Source of the DNA: an uncultured Alphaproteobacteria bacterium
GTDB taxonomy: Bacteria; Pseudomonadota; Alphaproteobacteria; Micropepsales; Micropepsaceae
Direction: 5' to 3'
Assembly: GCA_903837555.1 (NCBI GenBank)
Contig: CAILUV010000016.1
Location: 1 to 64,000, forward strand
Length of the DNA: 64,000 nucleotides
This document shows positions 8,463-16,809 of this stretch, piece by piece. Both the position numbers and the translations under genes were made by a program. Position 1 is the first letter of the stretch. Each line of letters begins with the position of its first letter. The notes beneath the pieces are model-generated. The model made no database searches and was not told where the DNA came from. It saw only the letters and a list, made by a program, of their open reading frames with translations.

Positions 8463-9215
8463 ATGCCGTTCATTTCGGAAAACAAGCTGGAAGAAGCGCT
8501 GGTGCGCGCGGTCAAAAGCCCCGCCACCGCGCCCGACTTCTATCGCCTGCTGCTGGAAAGCGAGCTGCTGGTGCTTGGCACCGTGGAAGGCCAGGACGAG
8601 TCCGGCGGCTCCTTCAGCCTGGAGCCGGGCGGTCAGCTTCAACTCGTCACCGGCGAGAATAACGGCCAGAAGTTCCTGCCGGTCTTCTCTTCGCTGGCGC
8701 GGATGCAGGAATATGTGAAGGAAGAGGCCAAGTATCTGTCGATCAATGGCCGCGCCCTGCTGGACCTGACGCGCGGCGCACCCGTGATCCTCAATCCGTC
8801 GTCCGAATATGGCCGCGAATTGACGCCCGAACAGATCGCGCAGTTGCTGGATCCGATGCCCGCCTCGGCGCCGGTGGCGCTGTCGACCAGCGACGCTTTC
8901 TACCCCATGCCGCTGATCAACGCCCTGACCGGCGTATTCGAGCGGCATCCCGAGGTCGAGACCGCCTGGATGATCCGGATCGGCATCGGCGAGGCGGGCA
9001 GCCAGGTCCAACCGCTGGTCGGCATCGAAACCACTGGCGACATGTCCGCCTTGATAGCCGATATCGAACGCGCGGCGGGCGAAGCCGCCGCCGGCATCGC
9101 GTTCGACGTGCAGCGGGTGGACCGCAGCCGCCCCACCGGCATGGCCGGCGCGCTTCTGCAAGCCCAGCCTTTCTATCAGCGCGCCGCCGCCCTGCCCGGC
9201 CGTCTCCTCAACTAA
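8463..9215 (+). CDS. SseB-family protein (enhanced serine sensitivity)
   Basis: A 250-residue soluble protein. The N-terminal half (NKLEEALVRAVKSPATAPDFY, then FLPVFSSLARMQEYV, and NPSSEYGRELTPEQIAQLL) follows the SseB N-terminal domain. The C-terminal half, with PMPLINALTGVFERHPEVETAW and GIAFDVQRVDRS, follows the SseB C-terminal domain. In E. coli SseB is linked to serine sensitivity, but the biochemical role is unknown. Its place between serC and serA makes a link to serine metabolism plausible. AAGGA precedes the ATG, 19 bases after the serC stop. Confidence 0.82.
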   Translation: MPFISENKLEEALVRAVKSPATAPDFYRLLLESELLVLGTVEGQDESGGSFSLEPGGQLQLVTGENNGQKFLPVFSSLARMQEYVKEEAKYLSINGRALLDLTRGAPVILNPSSEYGRELTPEQIAQLLDPMPASAPVALSTSDAFYPMPLINALTGVFERHPEVETAWMIRIGIGEAGSQVQPLVGIETTGDMSALIADIERAAGEAAAGIAFDVQRVDRSRPTGMAGALLQAQPFYQRAAALPGRLLN

Positions 9216-9235
9216 TCCTTCAAAGGACTGATCCC

Positions 9236-10816
9236 ATGCCCAAGGTTCTGATCGCCGACAAGCTATCGCCCGCCGCCGTCGCTATCTTCAAGGAACGCGG
9301 CGTCGAGGCCGATGTGAAGACCGGCCTGACCAAGGAAGAACTGATCAAGATCGTCGACCAGTATGACGGCATCGCCGTGCGCTCGGCCACCAAGCTGACC
9401 GCCGACGTGCTGAAGGCCGCGAAAAACCTGAAAGTTGTCGGCCGCGCCGGTATCGGCGTCGACAATGTCGACATTCCCGCTGCCACCGCCGCGGGCGTGA
9501 TCGTGATGAACACGCCCTTCGGCAACTCGATCACCACCGCCGAGCACGCCATTTCGCTGATGCTGGCGCTGGCGCGCGAGCTTCCGGCCGCAAATGCCTC
9601 CACCCAGGCTGGCAAGTGGGAAAAGAACCGCTTCATGGGCGTGGAAATCACCGGCAAGGTGCTGGGCCTGATCGGCGCGGGCAATATCGGCTCCATCGTC
9701 GCCGACCGCGCCAAGGGCCTGAAGATGCGGGTCGTGGCCTATGATCCTTTCCTGTCGCAGGAACGCGCCAATGACCTGGGCATCGAGAAGGTCGAGCTGA
9801 ACGACCTGCTGGCCCGGGCCGATTTCATCACTCTGCATGTGCCGATGACGCCGGAAACCAAGAACATCCTGTCGGCCGACGCCATTGCCAAGACCAAGAA
9901 GGGCGTGCGGATCATCAACTGCGCGCGCGGCGGCTTGATCGACGAGAACGCGTTGAAGGCGGCGCTGGACAACGGCCATGTCGCGGGCGCGGCGCTGGAC
10001 GTGTTCGAGGTCGAGCCGGCCAAGGAAAACATCCTGTTCGGCAACGAAAAGGTCGTGGCGACGCCGCATCTGGGCGCTTCCACCACGGAAGCGCAGGAGA
10101 ATGTTGCGCTGCAGGTGGCAGAGCAGATTTCCGATTACCTGCTGACCGGCGCCATCACCAACGCGCTGAACATGCCGTCGATCTCGGCCAGCGAAGCGCA
10201 GAAGGTGCGCCCCTGGATTTCGCTCGCCGAAAAGCTGGGCTCCTTCGCGGGACAGCTCACCGGCACCAGCCTTGCGGGCGTGGAAATCGTCTATGAGGGC
10301 ACGCCGTCGGTGCTCAACACCCGCGCGCTGACCCAGGCCGCGCTGGCGGGCCTGCTCAAACCGATGCTGTCGGAGGTCAACATGGTCAACGCCCCGGTGC
10401 TGGCCAAGGATCGCGGCATCAAGGTCAGCGAAACCCGCCGTGATGCGCAGGGCATCTATGAAGGCTATATCAAGCTGGTGGTGACGATGGACGATGGCAG
10501 CACCCGCCGCGTCGCCGGCACCGTCTTCTCCGACGGCCTGCCGCGCCTGATCCAGATCAAGGACATCAGCCTGGATTCCAGCTTCGCGCCGCACATGCTG
10601 TATATCGTCAACGAGGACAAGCCCGGCTTCATCGGCAAGCTGGGCACCATCCTGGGCGACGCCAAGGTCAATATCGCCAACTTCACGCTGGGCCGGAGCG
10701 CGCCCGGCCAGGATGCGATCGCATTGATCGAGGTTGATGGTCCGGTGCCGGCAGCAGTGGCCGAGGCGGTCGCCAAGCTGCCGCAAGTCAAGCACGCCAA
10801 ACCGCTGGCGTTCTGA
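9236..10816 (+). CDS. serA: D-3-phosphoglycerate dehydrogenase
   Basis: A 526-residue enzyme oxidising 3-phosphoglycerate with NAD, the committed step of serine synthesis. It has the long (type 1) layout: catalytic and Rossmann domains (GRAGIGVDNVDIPAATAAG; NAD loop GLIGAGNIGSIVADRAKG; TPHLGASTTEAQENVA with the active-site His), an intervening allosteric-substrate-binding domain after TGAITNALNMPS, and a C-terminal ACT domain starting LYIVNEDKPGFIGKLGTIL, typical of serine feedback regulation. AAAGGA precedes the ATG. It ends an apparent operon and is followed by a strong terminator. Confidence 0.96.
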   Translation: MPKVLIADKLSPAAVAIFKERGVEADVKTGLTKEELIKIVDQYDGIAVRSATKLTADVLKAAKNLKVVGRAGIGVDNVDIPAATAAGVIVMNTPFGNSITTAEHAISLMLALARELPAANASTQAGKWEKNRFMGVEITGKVLGLIGAGNIGSIVADRAKGLKMRVVAYDPFLSQERANDLGIEKVELNDLLARADFITLHVPMTPETKNILSADAIAKTKKGVRIINCARGGLIDENALKAALDNGHVAGAALDVFEVEPAKENILFGNEKVVATPHLGASTTEAQENVALQVAEQISDYLLTGAITNALNMPSISASEAQKVRPWISLAEKLGSFAGQLTGTSLAGVEIVYEGTPSVLNTRALTQAALAGLLKPMLSEVNMVNAPVLAKDRGIKVSETRRDAQGIYEGYIKLVVTMDDGSTRRVAGTVFSDGLPRLIQIKDISLDSSFAPHMLYIVNEDKPGFIGKLGTILGDAKVNIANFTLGRSAPGQDAIALIEVDGPVPAAVAEAVAKLPQVKHAKPLAF

Positions 10817-10831
10817 TCGGCATCGAAGAAA

Positions 10832-10880
10832 CGAAGCGATAAGGGCGCCTCAGGCGCCCTTATTTTTTGCTATCGCTTCG
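10832..10880 (+). terminator. Intrinsic terminator of serA, nested in a larger inverted repeat
   Basis: A nine-base stem AAGGGCGCC (10841-10849) with GGCGCCCTT (10853-10861), loop TCA, is followed by ATTTTTTG. It is enclosed by a perfect ten-base outer repeat CGAAGCGATA (10832-10841) and TATCGCTTCG (10871-10880). The loop bases TCA are also the stop codon of the convergent chorismate mutase gene. Confidence 0.85.
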
Positions 10881-11140
10881 TGGTGGCGGATCACTTCCTT
10901 GACGATGAAGTTCAGGAACTTCTCGGCGAAGTCGGGATCCAGCTTGGCGCCCGCCGCAAGCTGGCGCAGCCGGGCGATCTGGGCGGCCTCGCGCGAGGGG
11001 TCGGCGGCCGGCAGGTCGTGTGTCGCCTTGAACTCGCCCACCGCCTGGGTGCACTTGAAGCGTTCCGCCAGAAGATGGATCAGCGCCGCATCAATATTGT
11101 CGATGCTGTCTCGCAAACGCAGCAGTTCGGGATGGCTCAT
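10850..11140 (-). CDS. Monofunctional chorismate mutase (AroQ class)
   Basis: A 96-residue all-helical protein that rearranges chorismate to prephenate for phenylalanine and tyrosine synthesis. It opens with LRLRDSIDNIDAALIHLLAERF, has the second-helix basic cluster, and continues with DPSREAAQIARLRQLA and the C-terminal helix KFLNFIVKEVIRHHEAI, matching the AroQ-alpha fold and length. No prephenate dehydratase or dehydrogenase domain is attached. The stop codon lies in the loop of the serA terminator, so its 3' end and that terminator share sequence. It is divergent from hpnN. Confidence 0.88.
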   Translation of the reverse strand: MSHPELLRLRDSIDNIDAALIHLLAERFKCTQAVGEFKATHDLPAADPSREAAQIARLRQLAAGAKLDPDFAEKFLNFIVKEVIRHHEAIAKNKGA

Positions 11141-11286
11141 GGCGGTCTTCCGAGGGTCCGTCGGTACGATGGATACAGGGTGTTTAAGCTAAGGCCGCGC
11201 CCCCGCCAAGATGCCCGGAAGTCGCCGGAATTGCTGAGGCGAGCCCGCCTTTTAACGGGCGCGCAAAAATGCTCTATACCGCCCCC

Positions 11287-13890
11287 ATGAAGATCGTCGA
11301 GCGCATTGTCGCTTTTTGCTGCCACTGGCCGGTGATGGTCGTCGTGGTTTCACTGCTGCTGGCCATCGGCGGCGGCTGGTACACCACCCAGAACTTCGCC
11401 ATCAACACCGATAGCGAACAGCTGATCGACGCCAAGGTTGGCTGGCGCATGCGCCAGGCGCGGTTCGATGCCGCCTTCCCGCAAAAGACGAATCTCACGG
11501 CGGTGGTGATCGACGGCAAGACGCCGGAGCTGGCGGAAGCCGCCGCCGCACGGCTGACCGAAAGGCTGCAGGCCAATCCCAAGCTGTTTACCCATGTGCG
11601 CCGCCCCGATGGCGGCACCTTCTTCAGCCAGAACGGCATGCTGTTCCTGTCGCTGGATGAAGTGCGCGACACAACCCAGCAACTGATCAAGGCGCAGCCC
11701 TTCCTGGGCGGGCTGGCCGCCGATCCCTCCTTGCGCGGGATCATGACCAATCTCGACACCGTCCTGCTGGGCGTGGGCGCGGGCGAAGCCAAGCTGGCCG
11801 ACATTCAGGGTCCGATGGCGCGGTTCGCCGATACCTTCAGCGCCGCAGCGCAGGGCAGGACCGCGTTCATGTCCTGGCGATCGCTGATCACAGGAACGCA
11901 CCCGCGGCCCGAAGAAATCCGCCGCTTCATCGAAGTCAAACCGCAGCTTGATTTCAACGCGCTGGAGCCAGGCGGCGCATCCAGCAATGCCATCCGCGCC
12001 GCCGCGCGGGACATGAACCTGACGCCCGAACACGGCGTGACCGTGCGCCTGACCGGGCCGGTGCCGATGGTGGACGAGGAATTCGCCACCATCACCGACC
12101 GCGTCTATCTGATGACGGCAGCGATGATGGGCGGGGTTCTGCTGACCCTGTGGCTGGCGCTGAAAAGCTTCAAGATCATCTTCGCCATCCTGGTGACGCT
12201 GTTCGTCGGACTGGCCATCACCATGGGCGCGGGCCTGATGCTGGTGGGCGTGTTCAACATCATCTCCATCGCCTTCATCGCGCTGTTCGTGGGACTGGGG
12301 GTGGATTTTGGAATCCAGTATGCCGTGCGATACCGGCACGAGCGGCATCTGGACCATAACCTGCCGCAGGCGTTGCGCACGGCCGGCTATGGCGTCGGCA
12401 TTCCGCTGGCGCTGGCCGCAGCCGCCACCGCCGCCGGGTTCTTTTCTTTCCTGCCCACCACCTATACCGGCGTCGCCGAATTGGGGATGGTCGCCGGCAT
12501 CGGCATGATCGTCGCCTTCGCGCTGTCGATCACCATGTTGCCCGCGCTGATCCTGCTGCTCAATCCGAAGGGCGAAGAGGATGAAGTCGGCTTCAAGGCG
12601 CTGGGGCCGCTGGACGATTTCATGACCCGCAACCGCAAGCGGGTGATCTGGGTCGCGGGCGCGGCGGGCGTGATATCGCTGGTGCTGATGCCTTTCGTGC
12701 AATTCGACTCCAACCCCCTCAACCTGCGCAGTCCCAAGGTGGAGTCGGTCTCGACGTTGTTCGACCTGATGAAAAACCCGATGACGTCGCCCAACCAGAT
12801 CGACGTGCCGGTCTTCTCGCTGCTGGCGGCAGACCAGTTGCGCGATCGCATCGCGCAAGGCTCGCTGGTGGCGCAGGCCATCACCTTGTCCAACTTCGTG
12901 CCCGATCAGCAGGCCGAGAAAGTCGCCCTGATCGCCGATGCCAACTCGCTGCTGGACGCCACCATCAATCCGTTTGAGGTCGCGCCCGCGCCCAGCGACG
13001 CAGACGTTGTCCAAAGCATGCGCACCACGGCGCAGAAGCTGCGCGCCGCCGCCGGATCGGCGCAGGATGCCCCGGCCCGCACCGCCCACCGCCTAGCGGA
13101 CAGCCTGGATGCCACAATCAAGGCCGGTCAGCCCGCGCGCGCGCGCGCCGAAGAAGCGCTGGTGCCGGGGCTGAAAACCATGCTCACCCAGGTGTCGGAT
13201 TCGCTCAAGGCCGCGCCGTTCACGGTCGAAACCATTCCCGCCGACATCCGCTCGGACTGGATCGCCAAGGACGGCACCGCCCGCATCCAGGTGTCGCCCA
13301 AGGACACCAGCGACAATCCCGCCGCGCTGTCGGCTTTCTCCGATCAGGTGCTGCGCATCGCGCCGCAGGCGACCGGCGCGCCGATCTCGATCCGCGAGTC
13401 CGGCAAGACCATCGTGGGCGCCTTCACGCAAGCGGGCATCCTGTCCTTCATCGCCATCACCATCCTGCTGGCGATCGTGCTGCGCAGCCTGCACGATGTG
13501 CTAATGACGCTGGCGCCGCTGGTGCTCACCTTCCTTTTGACGCTGGCGACCTGCGTGGTGCTGGATCTGCGGCTCAACTTCGCCAACGTGATCGCCTTGC
13601 CGCTGCTGCTTGGCATCGGCGTCGCCTTCAACATCTATTTCGTGGTGGCCTGGCGGCACGGCCAGCGCTGCTTCCTGGCCTCGGCCCTCACCCGCGCGGT
13701 GATCTTCTCCGCCGCCACAACGGCGTCGGGCTTCGGCACGCTATGGCTCAGCATCCATCCCGGCACCGCCAGCATGGGCGAGCTTTTGATGATCTCGCTG
13801 GGCTGGACGCTGGTGACGGTGCTGTTCCTGTCGCCCGCCCTGATGGGCCCGCCGCCGCATATGCTGCAAATGCACGATCCCGAGGTCTGA
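11287..13890 (+). CDS. hpnN: Hopanoid-associated RND transporter HpnN
   Basis: An 867-residue inner-membrane protein of the RND superfamily (MmpL/SSD-like), required in other bacteria to move hopanoids to the outer membrane. One helix near the N-terminus (about residues 10-30) is followed by a large periplasmic loop, a block of helices around residues 275-435 (GLGVDFGIQYAVRYRHE with the transmembrane Asp), a second periplasmic loop with an alanine-rich helical stretch, and a final helix block around 715-860. The ATG at 11287 gives the usual N-terminus; an upstream ATG at 11269 would add six residues. hpnM lies convergent just beyond a hairpin-rich spacer. Confidence 0.9.
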   Translation: MKIVERIVAFCCHWPVMVVVVSLLLAIGGGWYTTQNFAINTDSEQLIDAKVGWRMRQARFDAAFPQKTNLTAVVIDGKTPELAEAAAARLTERLQANPKLFTHVRRPDGGTFFSQNGMLFLSLDEVRDTTQQLIKAQPFLGGLAADPSLRGIMTNLDTVLLGVGAGEAKLADIQGPMARFADTFSAAAQGRTAFMSWRSLITGTHPRPEEIRRFIEVKPQLDFNALEPGGASSNAIRAAARDMNLTPEHGVTVRLTGPVPMVDEEFATITDRVYLMTAAMMGGVLLTLWLALKSFKIIFAILVTLFVGLAITMGAGLMLVGVFNIISIAFIALFVGLGVDFGIQYAVRYRHERHLDHNLPQALRTAGYGVGIPLALAAAATAAGFFSFLPTTYTGVAELGMVAGIGMIVAFALSITMLPALILLLNPKGEEDEVGFKALGPLDDFMTRNRKRVIWVAGAAGVISLVLMPFVQFDSNPLNLRSPKVESVSTLFDLMKNPMTSPNQIDVPVFSLLAADQLRDRIAQGSLVAQAITLSNFVPDQQAEKVALIADANSLLDATINPFEVAPAPSDADVVQSMRTTAQKLRAAAGSAQDAPARTAHRLADSLDATIKAGQPARARAEEALVPGLKTMLTQVSDSLKAAPFTVETIPADIRSDWIAKDGTARIQVSPKDTSDNPAALSAFSDQVLRIAPQATGAPISIRESGKTIVGAFTQAGILSFIAITILLAIVLRSLHDVLMTLAPLVLTFLLTLATCVVLDLRLNFANVIALPLLLGIGVAFNIYFVVAWRHGQRCFLASALTRAVIFSAATTASGFGTLWLSIHPGTASMGELLMISLGWTLVTVLFLSPALMGPPPHMLQMHDPEV

Positions 13891-13908
13891 CGAAGCAAGC
13901 GCAGGCCG

Positions 13909-13982
13909 CCTCCCCTTCGCGCGAAGCGCCCTGAAGGGGAGGTGGTTTCAGCGTGCGAGGCCGTAGGCCGCAAAAGCTGAAA
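13909..13982. repeat. Palindromic intergenic element between hpnN and hpnM
   Basis: Two adjacent dyads fill the spacer between the convergent genes: CCTCCCCTTC (13909-13918) with GAAGGGGAGG (13933-13942), and TTTCAGC (13946-13952) with GCTGAAA (13976-13982), the latter enclosing a small GGCC-GTA-GGCC hairpin. The CCTCCCCTTC/GAAGGGGAGG type is familiar as a dispersed palindrome in alphaproteobacterial intergenic DNA. Only one copy is evident here, so repeat status is inferred. It may also end transcription from both sides. Confidence 0.5.
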
Positions 13983-13995
13983 CCGGAGGGGTTCA

Positions 13996-14616
13996 TTATC
14001 CGAGCATCTGGTCGGTCAGAGCATTCATCCGCTTCGTCAGCCCCGACGCGCCGCCGCTGGCCAGCGTGCCGGCGAAGTCGGAGCGCTTCTGCGCCATCTG
14101 GCTGATATTGCCGGCCAGATAAACGTCGGTGACCTTCCACTCGCCGCCCACCTGGTGGGTGCGGTAGTTGAAAGCGATGCTCTCGCTCTTGGTCTTCATC
14201 ACGCTCTTGACGAACTTGTCGTTGCCGCGCGCGATGGAGGCCGGCTCGACGGTGAATGTCTCGCCGCCATAGGAATCGAAATTCTTGGCGTAGTTGGCGA
14301 CCGTCATGCGCGTGAAGGCTTCGATCAGCGCCTTTTTGTCGGCATCGGACATCGCGGCGAAGCTGGGGCCGATCGCGGTCGCGGTCATGGCCGGAAGGTC
14401 GAAGGCTTTTTCCACCGCCGGGCGCAGTTTGTCGTAGCGGCCCTTGGCGCTGCCGCCCATCTTCATCGACGCAGTCAGCGCATCATAGAAACCGCGCACC
14501 TGGGCGACCGGCGCATCGGCGGCCTGCGCCTGGACGGGTTGAGACGGGATGGTGAGAAGCGCGGGCGCGGCAGCCAGAGTCAGCGCGACGGCGAAAGACT
14601 TCAGAAAACGGCTCAT
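13996..14616 (-). CDS. hpnM: Hopanoid-associated MlaC/Ttg2D-like periplasmic protein HpnM
   Basis: A 206-residue periplasmic protein with a clear signal peptide (hydrophobic VALTLAAAPALL, cleavage near residue 30 around VQAQA). The mature part matches the toluene-tolerance/MlaC lipid-binding family: FYDALTASMKMG near the start, FDLPAMTATAIG, a LIEAFTRMTVANYAKNFDSYGGE segment and WKVTDVYLAGNISQMAQKRSDF. MlaC relatives carry lipids across the periplasm; HpnM is the version paired with HpnN in hopanoid clusters. It lies convergent with hpnN across a 105-base spacer. Confidence 0.9.
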   Translation of the reverse strand: MSRFLKSFAVALTLAAAPALLTIPSQPVQAQAADAPVAQVRGFYDALTASMKMGGSAKGRYDKLRPAVEKAFDLPAMTATAIGPSFAAMSDADKKALIEAFTRMTVANYAKNFDSYGGETFTVEPASIARGNDKFVKSVMKTKSESIAFNYRTHQVGGEWKVTDVYLAGNISQMAQKRSDFAGTLASGGASGLTKRMNALTDQMLG

Positions 14617-14703
14617 CGAAAAACTCCCTATGCCCCGGTGTAACGCACAAGACCTGAAATTTGACGCCGGATCGCGGCTTTTTTTGGCCCTCGTGACGGC
14701 CCG

Positions 14704-15627
14704 TCAGGCGTCCCGGCCCAGCAGGAAGAAGGGCAGCGCCGACAGTTCGGGCGCCCTGGCGGCATAGGGCCCGAGCGCCTCGACCGCACGCGCCGCGCGC
14801 TTTTCGGCCTCTGCCCGGGCGCCGTCCAATCCCAGCAGGGTCACCAGCGTCTGCTTGCCCATGTCGGCATCCTTGCCCACCGCCTTGCCGGTTTTTTCGG
14901 CCGTGGACGTCACGTCCAGCAGATCGTCGGTGATCTGGAACACCACGCCCATGTCCTCGGCATAGGACTTCAACCGGGCGCGGTCTTGCGCCGACGCGCC
15001 GCCCAGGATCGGTCCGGCCTCGCAGGAGAATTCGAAGAGCTGGCCGGTCTTGAGCCGCTGCAGGTTGATCACGTCGTCGATGCCGAAGCTGGCATCGGCC
15101 AGCATGTCGATGATCTGGCCGCCGATCATGCCCCTATGGCCGCTGGCTTCGGCCAGCCGCGCGATCAACGCGCAGCGCACATTGGCGTCGGAATGGGTGC
15201 GGGCGTCGGCCAGGATTTCAAAGGCGATGGTCAGCAGCGCGTCGCCCGCCAGCACTGCCGTCATTTCGTCGAAGGCGATATGGGTGGTGGGACGGCCGCG
15301 GCGCATGTCGTCATCGTCCATGCAGGGCAGATCGTCATGGACCAGGCTGTAGGTGTGCAGCGCCTCGATGGCCGCGCCGACCCGCAGGGACCGCGAATCA
15401 TACACCCCGAAAAGCCGCGCCGAATGCAGCACCAGGAAGGGCCGCAGCCGCTTGCCCCCCGCCATGATGGCGTAGCGCATGGCCTCCTGGACCCGGCCCT
15501 GGGGGCCGGCGGGCGTGGGCAGGACAGCATCGAGGGCCAAATCCACCAGCTTGGCGCTGGCCGAAATGGCCTTGGGCAGGTCCGCCTTTGCTGCCTCCTG
15601 GGCAGCCATTTTCACATTGTCTGACAC
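14704..15627 (-). CDS. ispA: Farnesyl diphosphate synthase-type polyprenyl synthase
   Basis: A 307-residue prenyltransferase that condenses isopentenyl diphosphate with allylic diphosphates. The first Asp motif is HDDLPCMDDDDMRRG (DDx4D, the bacterial FPP synthase type with a two-residue insertion) and the second is TDDLLDVT; GGKRLRPFL and the KTGQLFEFS segment are also conserved. The product, C15 or C20, cannot be fixed from sequence, but beside the squalene and hopene genes farnesyl diphosphate is the obvious need. GTG at 15627 with GGGG upstream is chosen; ATG at 15609 is an alternative. Its stop is 87 bases from the hpnM start, so the two may be co-transcribed. Confidence 0.85.
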   Translation of the reverse strand: MSDNVKMAAQEAAKADLPKAISASAKLVDLALDAVLPTPAGPQGRVQEAMRYAIMAGGKRLRPFLVLHSARLFGVYDSRSLRVGAAIEALHTYSLVHDDLPCMDDDDMRRGRPTTHIAFDEMTAVLAGDALLTIAFEILADARTHSDANVRCALIARLAEASGHRGMIGGQIIDMLADASFGIDDVINLQRLKTGQLFEFSCEAGPILGGASAQDRARLKSYAEDMGVVFQITDDLLDVTSTAEKTGKAVGKDADMGKQTLVTLLGLDGARAEAEKRAARAVEALGPYAARAPELSALPFFLLGRDA

Positions 15628-15881
15628 GATATTACCCCATCCGCCCCAAAAGGCCGCCGGGGCCGCTTTTAGCCTCGAACCCCGCGGCTTTGCCAGTAGG
15701 GTCTTGAGGTCGCTTTTGGCTTGGGCCCGGGGACATTCTGGGGTACCTGACGGCGGCCAGAAGCCATGCCGGGACAGGGGTTGCACCCCCAAACCCAATG
15801 CGGGACAATGGCATGTTGCAGTGCCGCGAGCGGGGGCCCGATGCTGCCTTCGGAGCGCAACCCTAGGATTTTAGGTCGTCC
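15628..15881. other. Intergenic region between ispA-type gene and ispH, no gene seen
   Basis: These 254 bases separate two divergent isoprenoid genes and must hold promoters for both. The sequence is G/C-rich with runs such as GGGGCCGC and CCCCGCGG. I see no convincing open frame and no clear hairpin with a T-run. Frames that extend the minus-strand gene across this region have poor composition and I treat them as noncoding. Confidence 0.5.
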
Positions 15882-16805
15882 ATGCGAGTGATCCTTGCCC
15901 AACCACGGGGCTTCTGCGCCGGCGTCGTGCGCGCCATCGATATCGTCGAAAAGGCGCTCGAAAAGTATGGCGAGCCCGTCTATGTGCGCCACGAGATCGT
16001 GCACAACAAGCATGTCGTCAACACGCTCAAGAACAAGGGCGCGCGCTTTGTCGAGGAACTGGACGAGGTTCCCAATGGCGCCGTCACCGTGTTCAGCGCT
16101 CATGGCGTGCCGCAGTCGGTGGTGAAGAACGCACAGGACCGCGGCCTGCCGGTGCTGGACGCGACCTGCCCGCTGGTTTCCAAGGTGCACAATCAGGGCA
16201 AGCGTTACGTCGCCCATGGCCGCACCCTGATCCTGATCGGCCATGCCGGCCATCCTGAAGTGGAAGGCACCATGGGCCAGGTCGGCGCGCCGGTGCACCT
16301 GGTGCAGGAAGAAGAAGACGTCGCCAAGCTGGAGATCCCCACCAACACGCCGGTGGCCTATATCACCCAGACGACGCTTTCGATCGACGACACCAAGGGC
16401 ATCATCGTCGCCCTGAAGAAGCATTTCAGCGACATTGTCGGCCCGGAAACCAGCGACATCTGCTACGCCACCCAGAACCGCCAGACGTCCGTGCGCGAAC
16501 TGGCAAAGCTGGCCGACGTGATCCTGGTGGTGGGCGCGGCCAACAGCTCCAACTCCAACCGGTTGCGCGAGATCGGCATCGAGGAAGGCATCCCCTCCTA
16601 CCTGATCAATGACGGCAGCGAGCTGAAGCCCGAATGGGTCAAAGGCAAGAAGGTGGTCGGCCTGACCGCCGGCGCGTCCGCCCCCGAAGAGCTGGTCCGC
16701 CACGTGATCGAGGTTCTGGGCGAAATCGAAGAAGTTCAGGTCGAAACCATGGACGGCAAGAAGGAACATATCGAGTTCCGCCTGCCCGCCGAGCTGAGAG
16801 CTTAA
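15882..16805 (+). CDS. ispH: 4-hydroxy-3-methylbut-2-enyl diphosphate reductase
   Basis: A 307-residue iron-sulfur enzyme that performs the last step of the MEP pathway, reducing HMBPP to isopentenyl and dimethylallyl diphosphate. The three cluster-binding cysteines are present: Cys12 in PRGFCAGV, one in [12 protein letters not shown] and one in [11 protein letters not shown]. The substrate-handling motifs HGVPQS and TQTTLS are also present. It starts a two-gene unit with hpnH, which follows four bases after the stop, so isoprenoid supply and hopanoid side-chain formation appear to be transcribed together. Confidence 0.96.
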   Translation: MRVILAQPRGFCAGVVRAIDIVEKALEKYGEPVYVRHEIVHNKHVVNTLKNKGARFVEELDEVPNGAVTVFSAHGVPQSVVKNAQDRGLPVLDATCPLVSKVHNQGKRYVAHGRTLILIGHAGHPEVEGTMGQVGAPVHLVQEEEDVAKLEIPTNTPVAYITQTTLSIDDTKGIIVALKKHFSDIVGPETSDICYATQNRQTSVRELAKLADVILVVGAANSSNSNRLREIGIEEGIPSYLINDGSELKPEWVKGKKVVGLTAGASAPEELVRHVIEVLGEIEEVQVETMDGKKEHIEFRLPAELRA

Positions 16806-16809
16806 GCAG

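Noticed and set aside
9263-10795. 510-codon minus-strand frame opposite serA
   Set aside because: High-G/C antisense frame; serA matches its family along its full length and the antisense peptide is low complexity.
11350-13089. 579-codon minus-strand frame opposite hpnN
   Set aside because: Antisense shadow; composition dominated by G, H, Q and R without any motif.
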